64,000 nucleotides of DNA, taken from NCBI GenBank assembly GCA_947095535.1, contig OX352772.1, positions 106,433,672 to 106,497,671 on the forward strand, in the 5' to 3' direction. Source of the stretch: Poecilobothrus nobilitatus (taxonomy: Eukaryota > Arthropoda > Insecta > Diptera > Dolichopodidae). The notes under the pieces were generated by a model. It saw nothing but the letters and a program-made list of their open reading frames with translations. It was not told where the DNA came from and ran no database searches. This document shows positions 10,966 through 20,434 of this stretch, in pieces (the stretch's first letter is position 1; each line of letters opens with the position of its first letter). The position numbers were made by a program, and so were the translations under genes.

Positions 10966-11273
10966 ACAAAAAATGCAGTTGTTATATATGAGATAAATAA
11001 AATGCAGATATTGACCTTGTTATTGTATCTTTGCTTTAGAGTAATTCTCGGTTGTATGAATAAAATAGTGAGACAGAAAAATTTGGTACACGTTTACTGA
11101 TTTATTGAGAACTATATATAGAAACTATATAAAAAATTAAATAGATTAAAAAATACGTAAAAACCCAAATAACTTTAAACTTTACACTTTTCTTTTTTTT
11201 TTTGTAAGACAAAAAAGTAGAGAAGAATAAATTTTATTAAATTTTTGTTTTTCAGATTTTATTTTACATGTTT
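10966..11273. other. Spacer between Polinton fragments
   Basis: A+T-rich, no coding pattern, no clear terminal inverted repeat. Confidence 0.4.
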
Positions 11274-11978
11274 TTATTTAGGTACAGTAATAACTTGGTG
11301 TTCTGCTGTTCTTCTAAAATTTTTTGATAAAATGCAAATACCATCCTTGTTATTTCTTAAAATCATTTCCCTAATTTTTTCGAAATTTATTATTTTTGAG
11401 GAATCGTAATTTAGTCTTATCCCTTTTACTTTACAAACAGATGTTTCAGTTTGAGTTTTAGTGGAAAATATCTTATAACGGTAATTTTTAAATTATCCAC
11501 TTACAAATTCTGTAATGTAGCTTGCAACTCCAAAAGACTCAAGCTCATCTGTTATATCTCCAATAAAGTTCTCTGTAGGAGGTTCGTATTCGCCTTCTTT
11601 TGAAACATAAATTACCCAGTCCGTATCATAATATAAATCACGTTCTTTTAATTTTTCAAGAAAGCTATATAATTTTAGACGAGCTTGCGCTGTAGTATAA
11701 CAGGCTATACATACGTTAACAGTAGGTAGCAAATCTATATATTGTCTTTTTATAGCTGTTTGTCTTCCACCATACATCGAATGCAGTTGGTTAACTACTG
11801 ATTTCCGTAAATTTTTTATGCCGCCTTTGCTTTTATCAATTACAGCTTCTTTTATCTTTCCACCAGATGCTAAATCATTAAAAATATTTTTACTTGTGTT
11901 TTCAGCCTCTAAAGGTTCAATATCGTTGATTCCTCCTCCTACTTGAAAAGAATAATATCTCACGTAAGCTCTTTCCAT
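11274..11978 (-). pseudogene. In-frame chimera: Polinton minor-capsid N terminus joined to protein-primed DNA polymerase B tail
   Basis: The ATG at 11978 gives [19 protein letters not shown], the opening of the Polinton pVI-like minor capsid protein, followed by a Lys-rich segment ending near SMYGGR. At about codon 80 the same frame changes to [24 protein letters not shown] and [10 protein letters not shown]: the palm motif C region of protein-primed PolB. It runs to EFVSG and a stop at 11493. Beyond the stop, still in frame to a stop at 11274-11276, VCKVKGIRLNYDSSK and a segment ending in HQVITVPK continue the PolB C terminus. The usual motif is DTDS; here Ser is Trp. Two genes that are normally separate were fused by deletion. 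Not functional as a polymerase, because exonuclease and most palm motifs are absent. Confidence 0.75.
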
Positions 11979-11991
11979 GTTTGATAGAATA

Positions 11992-12981
11992 TCATATTTG
12001 AGTAGTAGTATTCATATTGTTTTGCAATCTATACTTTTTAAAATGTAATACAATTTTTGTTGGATAGTAACTGGAAACAAAATTTATTCCATCACCGTAT
12101 TGGTTACTAATTTTAATCGCTATCGTTTCAAAACAATTTTTTTCTATAGGTATGTAATGGACATTTTCAAATTCAATATTCTACAATTTTCTATGTTGAT
12201 AGCTCTCCACACCCGCACTTTGCTACTTCCAAAAACAGATGATTGAACTATATCTGAATAAAACATCACCATTCCATTCAATTCATCTTTATTATTAGTA
12301 ACAGCTAATTTGAATAGTTCTGGTAATTTTCTTTTGAAATTTTTTATATTTTTTTTTCTGTTGAAATAATTCAGTTAGTAATGTTTTTACATTATAACTT
12401 TGATTAACTTTTATATAGAAACTATCTTCATCAAAAGTCTACCATATTCGAATTAAATCCCCTCGGTTAGATTCTGACATTTTTTTAAGTATTACATCAT
12501 CATAATTTTTAGAAGTAGAAATATATGTCAAAACTTCATTAAAAAATTCTTTGAAAACTTGGTTTCGAGTAAACCCGGGAGTAGGAGTTATATTTTTAAT
12601 AAGAGTTGGCAAAAAAATAAACTTCTAATCATGCAAATTTAATTCCGAATCGTTATATGAATAGTATGTGTAACCTATAGATTTGGTTACTTTAATTTTT
12701 TCGCGAGGTTTTTCAATGTTTCTTACATAAATATTATACTGCCCAATATTGACAAAAGCACATTTCTCTTTGCAAAATTCTTCTGTTTGTAGAAAATCGT
12801 TTAGATATATTTCTGAAAGACCAACTTTCCAATTTCCATTTCTAAAATCAAAGTGATTAGGTAATTTGTTTTCGAATGAAACTAAAGTATTGCCTGGAAA
12901 TAGTTTTAGATTATCATTACTAACCAATATTACACAGAAGTCATCTTGACTATCTATCTTTCTTAACTTGTTCCAAAACAT
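11992..12981 (-). pseudogene. Polinton late protein, probably penton-like minor capsid
   Basis: From the ATG at 12981, the segments FCVILVSNDNLKLFPGNTL, FENKLPNHFDFRNGNWKVGL and SEIYLNDF match the N terminus of a conserved Polinton virion gene. After a stop at 12625 the reading continues as KNITPTPGFTRNQVFKEF. After further breaks it ends with FETIAIKISNQYGDGI and KIVLHFKKYRLQ, the family's C-terminal pattern, at a stop at 11992. Two stops and at least two frame shifts. The next gene's ATG (11978) is 13 bp downstream, as in a compact virion cluster. The penton assignment is inference from family annotation; the Polinton origin is firm. Confidence 0.65.
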
Positions 12982-13007
12982 AAAATGTTGTATTATTTAT
13001 ATGTTGT

Positions 13008-13714
13008 TTATTCCGGTGTTGATGAAGTCCTTAGTTTTGGACTTCTAAGTAATGGTTTTAGTTTTCGTATTTTTGTTTCAGGAAACTGTGAAAGTATAGT
13101 GGAGGAAATTGCACTACCGGCCGATCTAAGTGTCTTCTTCTTTTCAGGAGATGGTAGAATAACTGTAATTACATCACCACTTGGTGTTTCAAACATTCTA
13201 TAATCAGAGCTTAGAGATAGCCTTTCTACTAGTTTTTCATCTTTCAACATTTCAGGTTGAGCTAATTTTGTAAATGAATTTTCGTCATCTAAATCGTAAT
13301 GTGTTAAATCTATTGATTAGGTCTCTCCATATTTGAATATTCTTTTTTAGGGTCATATCCAAACACATCATCAGTTACTAATGGCACAAAATCGGTCTGT
13401 GCTGATGTTGATTTGTATTTAGGTAATTCAGTTTATGTATATGTTTACGCATTTCGTTTAAAAAATTTTGTTTGAGTGCCTGTATCAAATGTAAGATTAT
13501 TAGCCTTTTCTGGTAATCTTTTTGCGTGTCTTTTATTAATTCCAAAAGTGAGAAGGTTTTAACGATATAAGTACCATTTTTGCAGTGGTTTTAATTTTTT
13601 ATCATATAAACCTTTTTTAATTTTTTGATCCAATAAATCCAAGTTTTTATCATCTTGAAATAATTTGCTAAATTTTGAAAATATTTTTGGTGACATAACA
13701 ATCATTCGCTGCAT
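13008..13714 (-). pseudogene. Polinton protein of unknown function, several breaks
   Basis: The ATG at 13714 overlaps the stop of the upstream gene. Segments: MQRMIVMSPKIFSKF, DLLDQKIKKGLYDKKLKPLQ, a stop, DFVPLVTDDVFGYDPKKEYS, a stop, then an open 80-codon part from 13250 ending RSPKLRTSSTPE. The opening (short hydrophobic strand followed by Lys-rich helices) resembles a small Polinton protein that follows the GGF protein in other insects. Function unknown. Three stops and at least one frame change. Confidence 0.5.
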
Positions 13715-14019
13715 TATGTCTTACTGAGTAATTTTCCTATTACACCAGATAATATAGTTCCGATTAAAGTTGGTGAAAATCCACCATGTTGAACTAATAT
13801 TTTTCGTTTGGCTTTTATACTTTTCTTAACACAGGCTAGAAATCTTAATTGTTTTTTATGTTTTTTTAATTTTGCTTTTTGTGCTGGTGATATTTTGTTA
13901 TTTTCATTTAATATATTGATTGCAATTTCAGCAATAGTTTTTATAATATCATCATCACAATATTTAAGAATATTTTCACGAAATTTCTTCTTGTTGCATT
14001 TTCCTAGTACATGTAACAT
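13714..14019 (-). CDS. Polinton small basic protein with C-terminal GGF hydrophobic segment
   Basis: 101 codons, intact. The N-terminal half contains KKKFRENILKYCDDDIIKTI and IAINILNENNKISPAQKAKL. A Lys/Arg-rich middle (KKHKKQLRF, KSIKAKRKILVQ) is followed by HGGFSPTLIGTILSGVIGKL. This pattern (acidic helix, basic block, GGF plus hydrophobic tail) is a conserved Polinton protein, perhaps a core or membrane-interacting virion protein by analogy to adenovirus pX/pVI; that is inference. The stop overlaps the next ATG. One of the few unbroken frames in the cluster. Confidence 0.65.
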   Translation of the reverse strand: MLHVLGKCNKKKFRENILKYCDDDIIKTIAEIAINILNENNKISPAQKAKLKKHKKQLRFLACVKKSIKAKRKILVQHGGFSPTLIGTILSGVIGKLLSKT

Positions 14020-14026
14020 ATGTTAA

Positions 14027-14293
14027 TTATTCTTCAATCGTTTCACATTTTTGATAGCTGTTGTTCAAATCACCCGTATCACAGTAGCATATACAATATT
14101 CTTTTGAAAAAATATTAGTTCTAATACGAAACAAATCGTTAATGTCTTGTGTTAAATTTAACACAATATAAACATGTGGACTTGAGCTTGATTCATTATA
14201 TATCCCCAAGAAAACTTTTATATTTTGCGTATATAGTTGTCTAGCTAGAGGAAAAATCTGTGATTTGTCTCTATGGTTTTTGAAAAGCACCAA
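14027..14293 (-). CDS. Polinton small protein of unknown function
   Basis: 88 codons, unbroken, 7 bp upstream of the next minus-strand gene. Contains PLARQLYTQNIKVFLGIYNE, HVYIVLNLTQDINDLFRIRT and a Cys-rich end (CICYCDTG). It resembles the conserved short protein preceding the GGF protein in other Polintons (the DLFRIRTNIF stretch). Function unknown. Its first 53 codons are repeated at 22468-22625 because the 8.3-kb duplication breaks inside this gene at 14136. Confidence 0.55.
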   Translation of the reverse strand: MVLFKNHRDKSQIFPLARQLYTQNIKVFLGIYNESSSSPHVYIVLNLTQDINDLFRIRTNIFSKEYCICYCDTGDLNNSYQKCETIEE

Positions 14294-14494
14294 ATATTTA
14301 CAATTTAATGAAATATCTCCGAAGAATTTCCCCTGATGAAAAATGATAATATATCTATAATAGATAAATAATTTATAATAGATAAATTGCGATGGTGCAA
14401 AGTTTTAGTAAAAAGTTCTAATTAAAAAAAACCTAATTAAAGTAGGAAAAAACCTAAAAAACCTAATTAAAGTAAATTTATTTTTCCCAAGCTC

Positions 14495-14704
14495 TTATAG
14501 AATTCTGTTATAAAAATTTATAGTTGTTGCAATAGCAGACATTTCTGGGTTACACCATATTATTTTTTCAATTTTTGGATGTATCAATCTGTTAATATTT
14601 TTAATTAAGTTACATGCAAATGTTGTTTTTCCACATCCAGATGGTCCCGCTACCATCATTGTAAATGGATGATTAAAATATATCATTATTGGTTTGCGTT
14701 TCAA
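14495..14704 (-). pseudogene. Polinton packaging ATPase, N-terminal fragment (copy A)
   Basis: 69 codons starting MKRKPIMIYFNHPFTMMVAG with the Walker A loop AGPSGCGKTTF, as in the FtsK/HerA-type packaging ATPases of Polintons. It ends after FYNRIL at a stop. The Walker B motif and the rest (family about 230 residues or more) are missing; 14294-14494 does not continue it. Identical copy at 22827-23036. It lies back to back with the plus-strand integrase start, with 50-250 bp between them. Confidence 0.7.
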
Positions 14705-14789
14705 AAGTCATTAAAAGGTGATTAGATTTGTTCTTCAAATATATAAAAGCAGCAAACATGTATAACTTATTCTCATTTTGAAAGATAGA

Positions 14790-15135
14790 GGTGAAAGAAG
14801 TCGAAGAGTTTTTAAAATTATATTCCTCTGTCTTTTTAAGTGAGCATAAGCAACGTATTTTTTACATTACATCAACAACAGAGAAATTTACCTCAATAGA
14901 ATTAGAAAATCTGATTAAATGGTACAAGCATAATGCCAAGGGCACACATAGTATCGAAAATACTTAGACCAGCCAGACGAAACTTTCTTCGAAGAAAATT
15001 TATTCAAAAAGGTTGAAACGATACATGCCAAATTGTTTTAGTAGAAATGATTCCACATACAAAGTTTAACAAAGGAAATAAATATTTATTAACTGTAATA
15101 GACATCTTTGTCATATATGGTTATGTTGAGCCAAT
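14790..15135 (+). pseudogene. Polinton integrase (copy 2), first half
   Basis: A helix-rich N-terminal part (VKEVEEFLKLYSSVFLSEHK, then IELENLIKWYKHNAKG) switches frame to RPARRNFLRRKFIQKG. After a further stop it reads VLVEMIPHTKFNKGNKYLL and TVIDIF, holding the first catalytic Asp region. The match ends near VEPI at about 15135, where unrelated A+T-rich DNA starts. The other half, in the same orientation, is at 31750-32215. An identical copy lies at 23122-23467 in the duplication. Confidence 0.72.
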
Positions 15136-16489
15136 TATTGTATTTATTTATTTTATTATTTACTCTTATTTTTTAATTTTTTACAATGAATATTTAAATT
15201 TAATTACATCTTTTTTGTTTTTGTATTTCATATTTCAATAAGGAAAAAAACCGAGCGGAATACATTATCATTCGTAAAATACATGTCTAGCACGCAATCA
15301 TGTTGACTCATCTTCCAACATGACAAGATGAGTAAAAATGTTTCCATGTTTCATTGTTAGCGTTCCTTTTACCAGTAAAAGGAACACAAACATTATATCA
15401 GTTCATATAATTTGTAGAACAATAGTAGAACAATATCAGCATGCAAATAATAACTATGAACTTATAACAATGCTTAACTTAACTTAAGAAATATTGAATT
15501 ACTAATATCCTAAAAGACTAGTACTAAAGTTCGTGCGCGCTTTTAGTTTGATTGGTTTAATTTATATTTGCTGTGAAATGTTTTTAAAAATCCATGGTAT
15601 AAAAATTTTATAATTTCTAAAAATCACATAATTTAATAGTTACTAACTTTTTTAATTCGAATAATTCAAAATATTAATTTTAAAATATAAAATAATTAGC
15701 GATTAAAAGAATTTAAAATTTCCAAAATTGTGTTTACCGGAAGACATGTATATATATGCATATATGTATATATTGATATTATATAATATGTATATTTCGG
15801 ACTTGTGTTTCAATGTGGATAAATTCTAGTTTATAAATAAAAGAAAAAAAGTCATTTGATAAAATAAGTGAATTTAAAATAAATTTTAAACTAATTATAA
15901 ATGATCAAACAATTAAATATAATTTTTACAAACATTTATTAAATTCTTATTACAAATTCTTAATACTTTTAATATTTAATAACAAAGTGAACTATTAAAA
16001 CTTATTCCATTAATTATTAATTTAATTAACACTTTTATAAACTTAATCACAATAACTTGCCTTAAATAATTAAAGAAATAACAAAATTTAATATATCAAT
16101 TTTATAATAACAATATTTAATCGTAGTTTCAATCTTAATCTTAATCTAATCTTTAAATCAAAATATTAATTCATCTATATGCAAACATATATTACAAACA
16201 CACTTTAATTATTACTGTCAATAATCAATATGTAAATATTAGCTGTCAATATATTCTACCAGTGTTGGCAAAATCGTTAATTCTAAATAAAGTATCGACA
16301 TCTAAAATAGTGTTACCACACATGCGATAACAAACTACAGATTACTAATCTATAATTAAACTGCACTGCACATGGTTTAAAATCAATACTTTTTTTTTTT
16401 TTGTTTAATTTAAATTCAATAAAATTATAAATTTCAAAAATAGTTGAAATAAAAAACTATAAAAATAATAGTTTTCATCGATTATTTGC
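15136..16489. other. A+T-rich insert start with overlapping hairpins, no gene
   Basis: Non-coding. Contains interlocking inverted repeats at 15299-15333 and a 24-bp palindrome at 15362-15385. From 15560 to 16400 it is plain A/T-rich sequence with TATATATGCATATATGTATAT near 15750-15770. It could be the 5' part of the LINE that follows or a separate insertion. Duplicated at 23468-24821. Confidence 0.45.
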
Positions 16490-16971
16490 ACGAAACATTT
16501 GTCAGAGTGAATCTTCACACCATGCTGATCTTCTTATAAATGGCGTACCACGTACTGAGGAAGAAAGCATGGTCAGGTTGTTTAAAAAATTTCAGACACC
16601 ATCGGATTTCAAGTTGGTTTTGCATGTGTTAACTCTATGTTCCGCATGTCAAATACAGTTGGTACCATTATTGTTAAGTTTTTGGGAAGAAGCAATAGAG
16701 ATGAATTTTTTAATAAATATTTAGCATTTAGAACTTAGAAAGTTTCACATATTGTTTTTTCTGGTTCAAATCGTATTTACATTAATGAAAGTCGTCTTTA
16801 TCTTTGAAGCTGTTTCGTCTAGCTTGTAAAATGAAAAACGATGGTTGGATATATAAAGAAGTTACTCGGAAAGGGGAAGTGTATATTCAAAAAACTGAAA
16901 ATGGACAAATTACTAAAATAACATCTCAAGATCAGTTGATAACGAGTCATGAGTCAAACGATCCAGTATGA
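16490..16971 (+). pseudogene. LINE ORF1, C-terminal FP-like part (copy A)
   Basis: Segments in shifting frames: ADLLINGVPRTEEESMVRLF, FLGRSNRDEFFNKYLAFRT, KVSHIVFSGSNRIYINES, LFRLACKMKNDGWIYKEVT and KGEVYIQKTENGQITKI. This is the RRM plus C-terminal domain of ORF1 from insect CR1/Jockey-type LINEs (the 'FP'-like fold). The N-terminal zinc finger is missing. It precedes the EN/RT gene by 316 bp. Confidence 0.65.
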
Positions 16972-17287
16972 GTTTTACATCATTTACTGCAGTCTTCATT
17001 TAAGTTAATTTAATTTAATTTTATATACGATATTTTACATACTTTTACTTTTTAATTAATTACTTTAACTAAATTTTGCTAAAAAAATTTTTTTTTTTTT
17101 TGATTTTTTCTTTTTTTTATAAAAAGTTCTTTAATCAAATATTCTAATCCAATTATATTGATTGTATTTATAACTCAATTTTATTAAATTTTTGCATTAT
17201 TTTTACTAATTATGTACTGATATAATATTTTTTTTGCATTACCCAATTTTCTTAATGTCTTAACTTCCCTTATTTTGTCAAATAAAA

Positions 17288-20130
17288 ATGTCAGACAACA
17301 TTATCTCATCGGGTGTTGAAGCTTGCGATAATTCTATTTTAAGAAAAAATCTTAAGTCCAGGATAAATAATTTTCTCAATATTGGTAATTTTAATTCCCA
17401 GAGTATCTTACCAGCAAAGCGCCCTGAAAAGTTTGACGACATCAAATCCATCATTCAAAATTCATTCTTAGACATCGTTGGTGTTTCAGAGACTTGGCCA
17501 AAATCGTATCATACCGATTCTCTTTTAACTATACCAGGGTATAAGCTTATCAGGAACGATCGTCCCAGGCTTACTGTTCGAGGTGTAGGATTTTTTATTT
17601 CAACTAAAATCAAATTTAAAATCATTGAGTCTTCTCCTGCCGATTCATTAATTGAGTACATTTTTATCCAGACATTTTTTAATGAAACCTCTTATTTGTT
17701 GGGCGTTCTCTATAGACCGTCAGGAGATATTGATAACCTTTCTGAACTATCTTCAAAATATGAAAATATTGTGATCATGGGTGATTTTAATTTAAACTTA
17801 CTGAATAGCTCCACTAGAAATGCCACTGTCGAATTCTTTGAAAATTTTAATCTTTCTCTTCATTCGAATGCGTCTTGGCCAACTCACTTTGACGTTTTTC
17901 ATAATTCTGTTTCTATTATTGATTTCTTTGTATTAAGTAAACCTGACTTCGTTGACTTCTCGGATCAATTCTGGTTACCAAGTATTTCTAAACATGCCTT
18001 TATTTATTTGTCTATTGATTGTCCTCTTATTAAAACACCGAATACATTTAGTTATCGAGATTATAATAATTTAAATGTATCTGAACTCTTCGCAGAAGCT
18101 TTTAGCATTGACCTTTCCTTCATCTTTAATATTTTGGATATAAATACTAAATTAAGTTGCCTAAATTCTGCTATACAATATTTATTTAATAAATTTGTTC
18201 CTGTTAAAACAAAACTTGTTAAAAGGCGTGAGTGTCCTCGGAAGAATCCTGAAATTCTAAGAGCAATTTCTTTGAGAGATAGTGCGTTTAAGCTCTATAA
18301 ATCTAACTCTTCTAATGAGAATTGGTCAAAGTACAAAGTTTTAAGAAACAAGGTTACAGAAATTAATAGAAATGCAAGAAGAGACTACGGGGAACATATT
18401 TTTAACCAAACCTCCAACTCTAGAGAATTTTGGAAAAAAAGCGAAAAATCTTGGAGCCCTGGAGTGTAACCCGCATGAAACTTTTGTTGAAGATATAGAT
18501 CACTTGAATAATTATTTTTCAGGTTTTCAGAGCACTGAGCATAGGGATACATCATTTAATATAGCTGATTTGGAAGAAAAGTCTAACGCTCTCTCTTTCC
18601 GTAATATTTCTCTTCATGAACTTTACCTAATACTAAATTCGCAAACTTCTAATGCGGTTGGACTTGATGGTATTCATCTAAAATTTATTAAATTAATCTT
18701 TCCTGCTTTCGGTTCTTACATTCTTCATATTATTAACTCTATTTTAACTACTTCTTCTTTTTCCTCAGAGTGGAAGAAAGGACGCATTAATCCCATTAAG
18801 CGCTAAAACTAATAATCCTCAAGCACCTTTGGATTTCAGACCTATTACTATTCTTTCTTGTCTCTCCAAACTTTGTGAATCTGCTATTAAAGACCAAATT
18901 TTAAAATTAATTGAAAGTTACCCTCGTGTAAACCTTTACTAAAATCAATCTGGATTTAGAGCCTGCCACAGCACCACCACTACTATGCTTGGGATAACTG
19001 AAAAAATTAGGGAAAACATTGATAAAAAATTTGTTTCTATCTTACTGCTTCTTGATTTTAGCAAAGCCTTTGACACCATAAACCATATTCTCCTTTGTAA
19101 AAAACTTGTCAACCAATTTTTCTTCTCGCTTCCGGCTACCAAACTCATATTCTCCAATCTATCAGACAGATTTCAATGCACTTGTGTTGGTGATTTATTT
19201 TCTAATTTCAAAATAATGAACAAAGGGGTTCACCAAGGCTCAATTCTTGGGCCTCTTTTGTTTGTTATTTATATCAATGATCTACCTTCTGTGATCAATC
19301 ATTCATTAACTCATATCTTTGCAGATTATGTTTAGCTCATGGTGGATTGTAGCATAAACGACCTTCTTAATGGTGTCTCCAAAATGAACAGTGATCTGAT
19401 TGAAGTGTACAAATGGGCACAATTAAATCATCTTCAATTAAATGTTTCTAAAACCCAGGCCATAGCTATTTATAAAAAACCCATCAAACACTTAACGCCT
19501 AATATTTACCTTAATGGGGTTGTAGTACCTCTCTCTGCCCTTGTTAAAAGTCTAGGTCTTTATATAACAGAAGACTTGAAATGGGATAAACAGGCTGCTG
19601 TAATAAATAAAAGGATATATTTCATACTTAAAAAACTTCATTTCCTCAAACACTTGCTCCCGCAACATGTACGTCTTAAACTTGTCAAATGCTGGATAAT
19701 TCCTCACTTTCTCTACGGATGTGAAATCTTTAGTGGTTGTGATGCCAGTACATTTTTGAAACTAGAAAGATCATTAAACTCCGCAACTCGATTCATTTAT
19801 TCACTGGGCCGGTATGATCATATTTCACATCTCACCGAGAATGTAATTGGTTGTCCGCGACTTAAAACTTTCTATAATCTACGCTGTCTAATTATGCTGT
19901 TTAAAATACTTCGGTCATCACTCCCTGTTTATCTTTTTTCTAAATTTAATCAATTGCATTCTTTAAGAACTAATCAAATTCGGTTCCCTCGATTTACTAC
20001 TAGACCTATGGACCTTTCTTTTGTTGTAAGAGTTAGCAGGCTATGGAACCTATTACCAACTTCAATTGAAGTCCATGTTTCCATTAGTAAATTTATTATT
20101 GATTGCAAAGTGTTCTTAAGTTCAATCTAA
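17288..20130 (+). pseudogene. LINE ORF2: endonuclease and reverse transcriptase (copy A)
   Basis: 17288-18469 (393 codons) is the APE-like endonuclease: NIGNFNSQSIL, GVSETWPKS, GVGFFIS, YRPSGD, IVMGDFNLN; the SDH box reads SKH. A frame shift at 18372-18469 leads to the RT fingers (SNAVGLDGIHLKFIKLIFP). A shift at 18806 and a stop at 18942 follow. Then LLLDFSKAFDTINH (first catalytic Asp), VHQGSILGPLLFVIYINDL and FADY at 19319-19330, where FADD is expected, followed by a stop at 19333. 19339-20130 carries the thumb and C-terminal part (LGLYITEDLKWDKQ, SRLWNLLPTSIE). Inactive: three frame breaks and both EN and RT active sites altered. CR1/Jockey-group. Confidence 0.85.
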
Positions 20131-20434
20131 TTTTTATCTTCGGCATTTCATTGCTTACTAATATTGTTATTCTCTCTTTTTTTGTTTTCTTTTTTTGTGT
20201 GACCTGGCTTTTCTTAATAGTATTGTCTTGCTAGCTTCTTATTTGCACCTTCTCTTCAAATTAAATTATCTAGTTGTTAATGTCATTCTGAAATTTGGAT
20301 ATTGCAATTGTTATTAGGTATTTGTTGATTACATATTATATAACCATTAGCTTTGTAATTTCTTATTTCTTATTGAACTGTAAAATTATATTAATTTAAC
20401 GTAAATAATTGTATATATATTATATATATATTTT
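20131..20434 (+). other. LINE 3' UTR, left part (copy A)
   Basis: A+T-rich sequence after the RT stop, up to the TIR repeat at 20435. The UTR continues on the far side of the repeat (after 30801), where it ends in a (TAAA)n tail. Confidence 0.6.

Noticed and set aside
15299..15333. True H-type pseudoknot
   Set aside because: Stem lengths of 7 and 9 with linkers of 0, 1 and 2 nt are sterically impossible at once; kept only as alternative hairpins.
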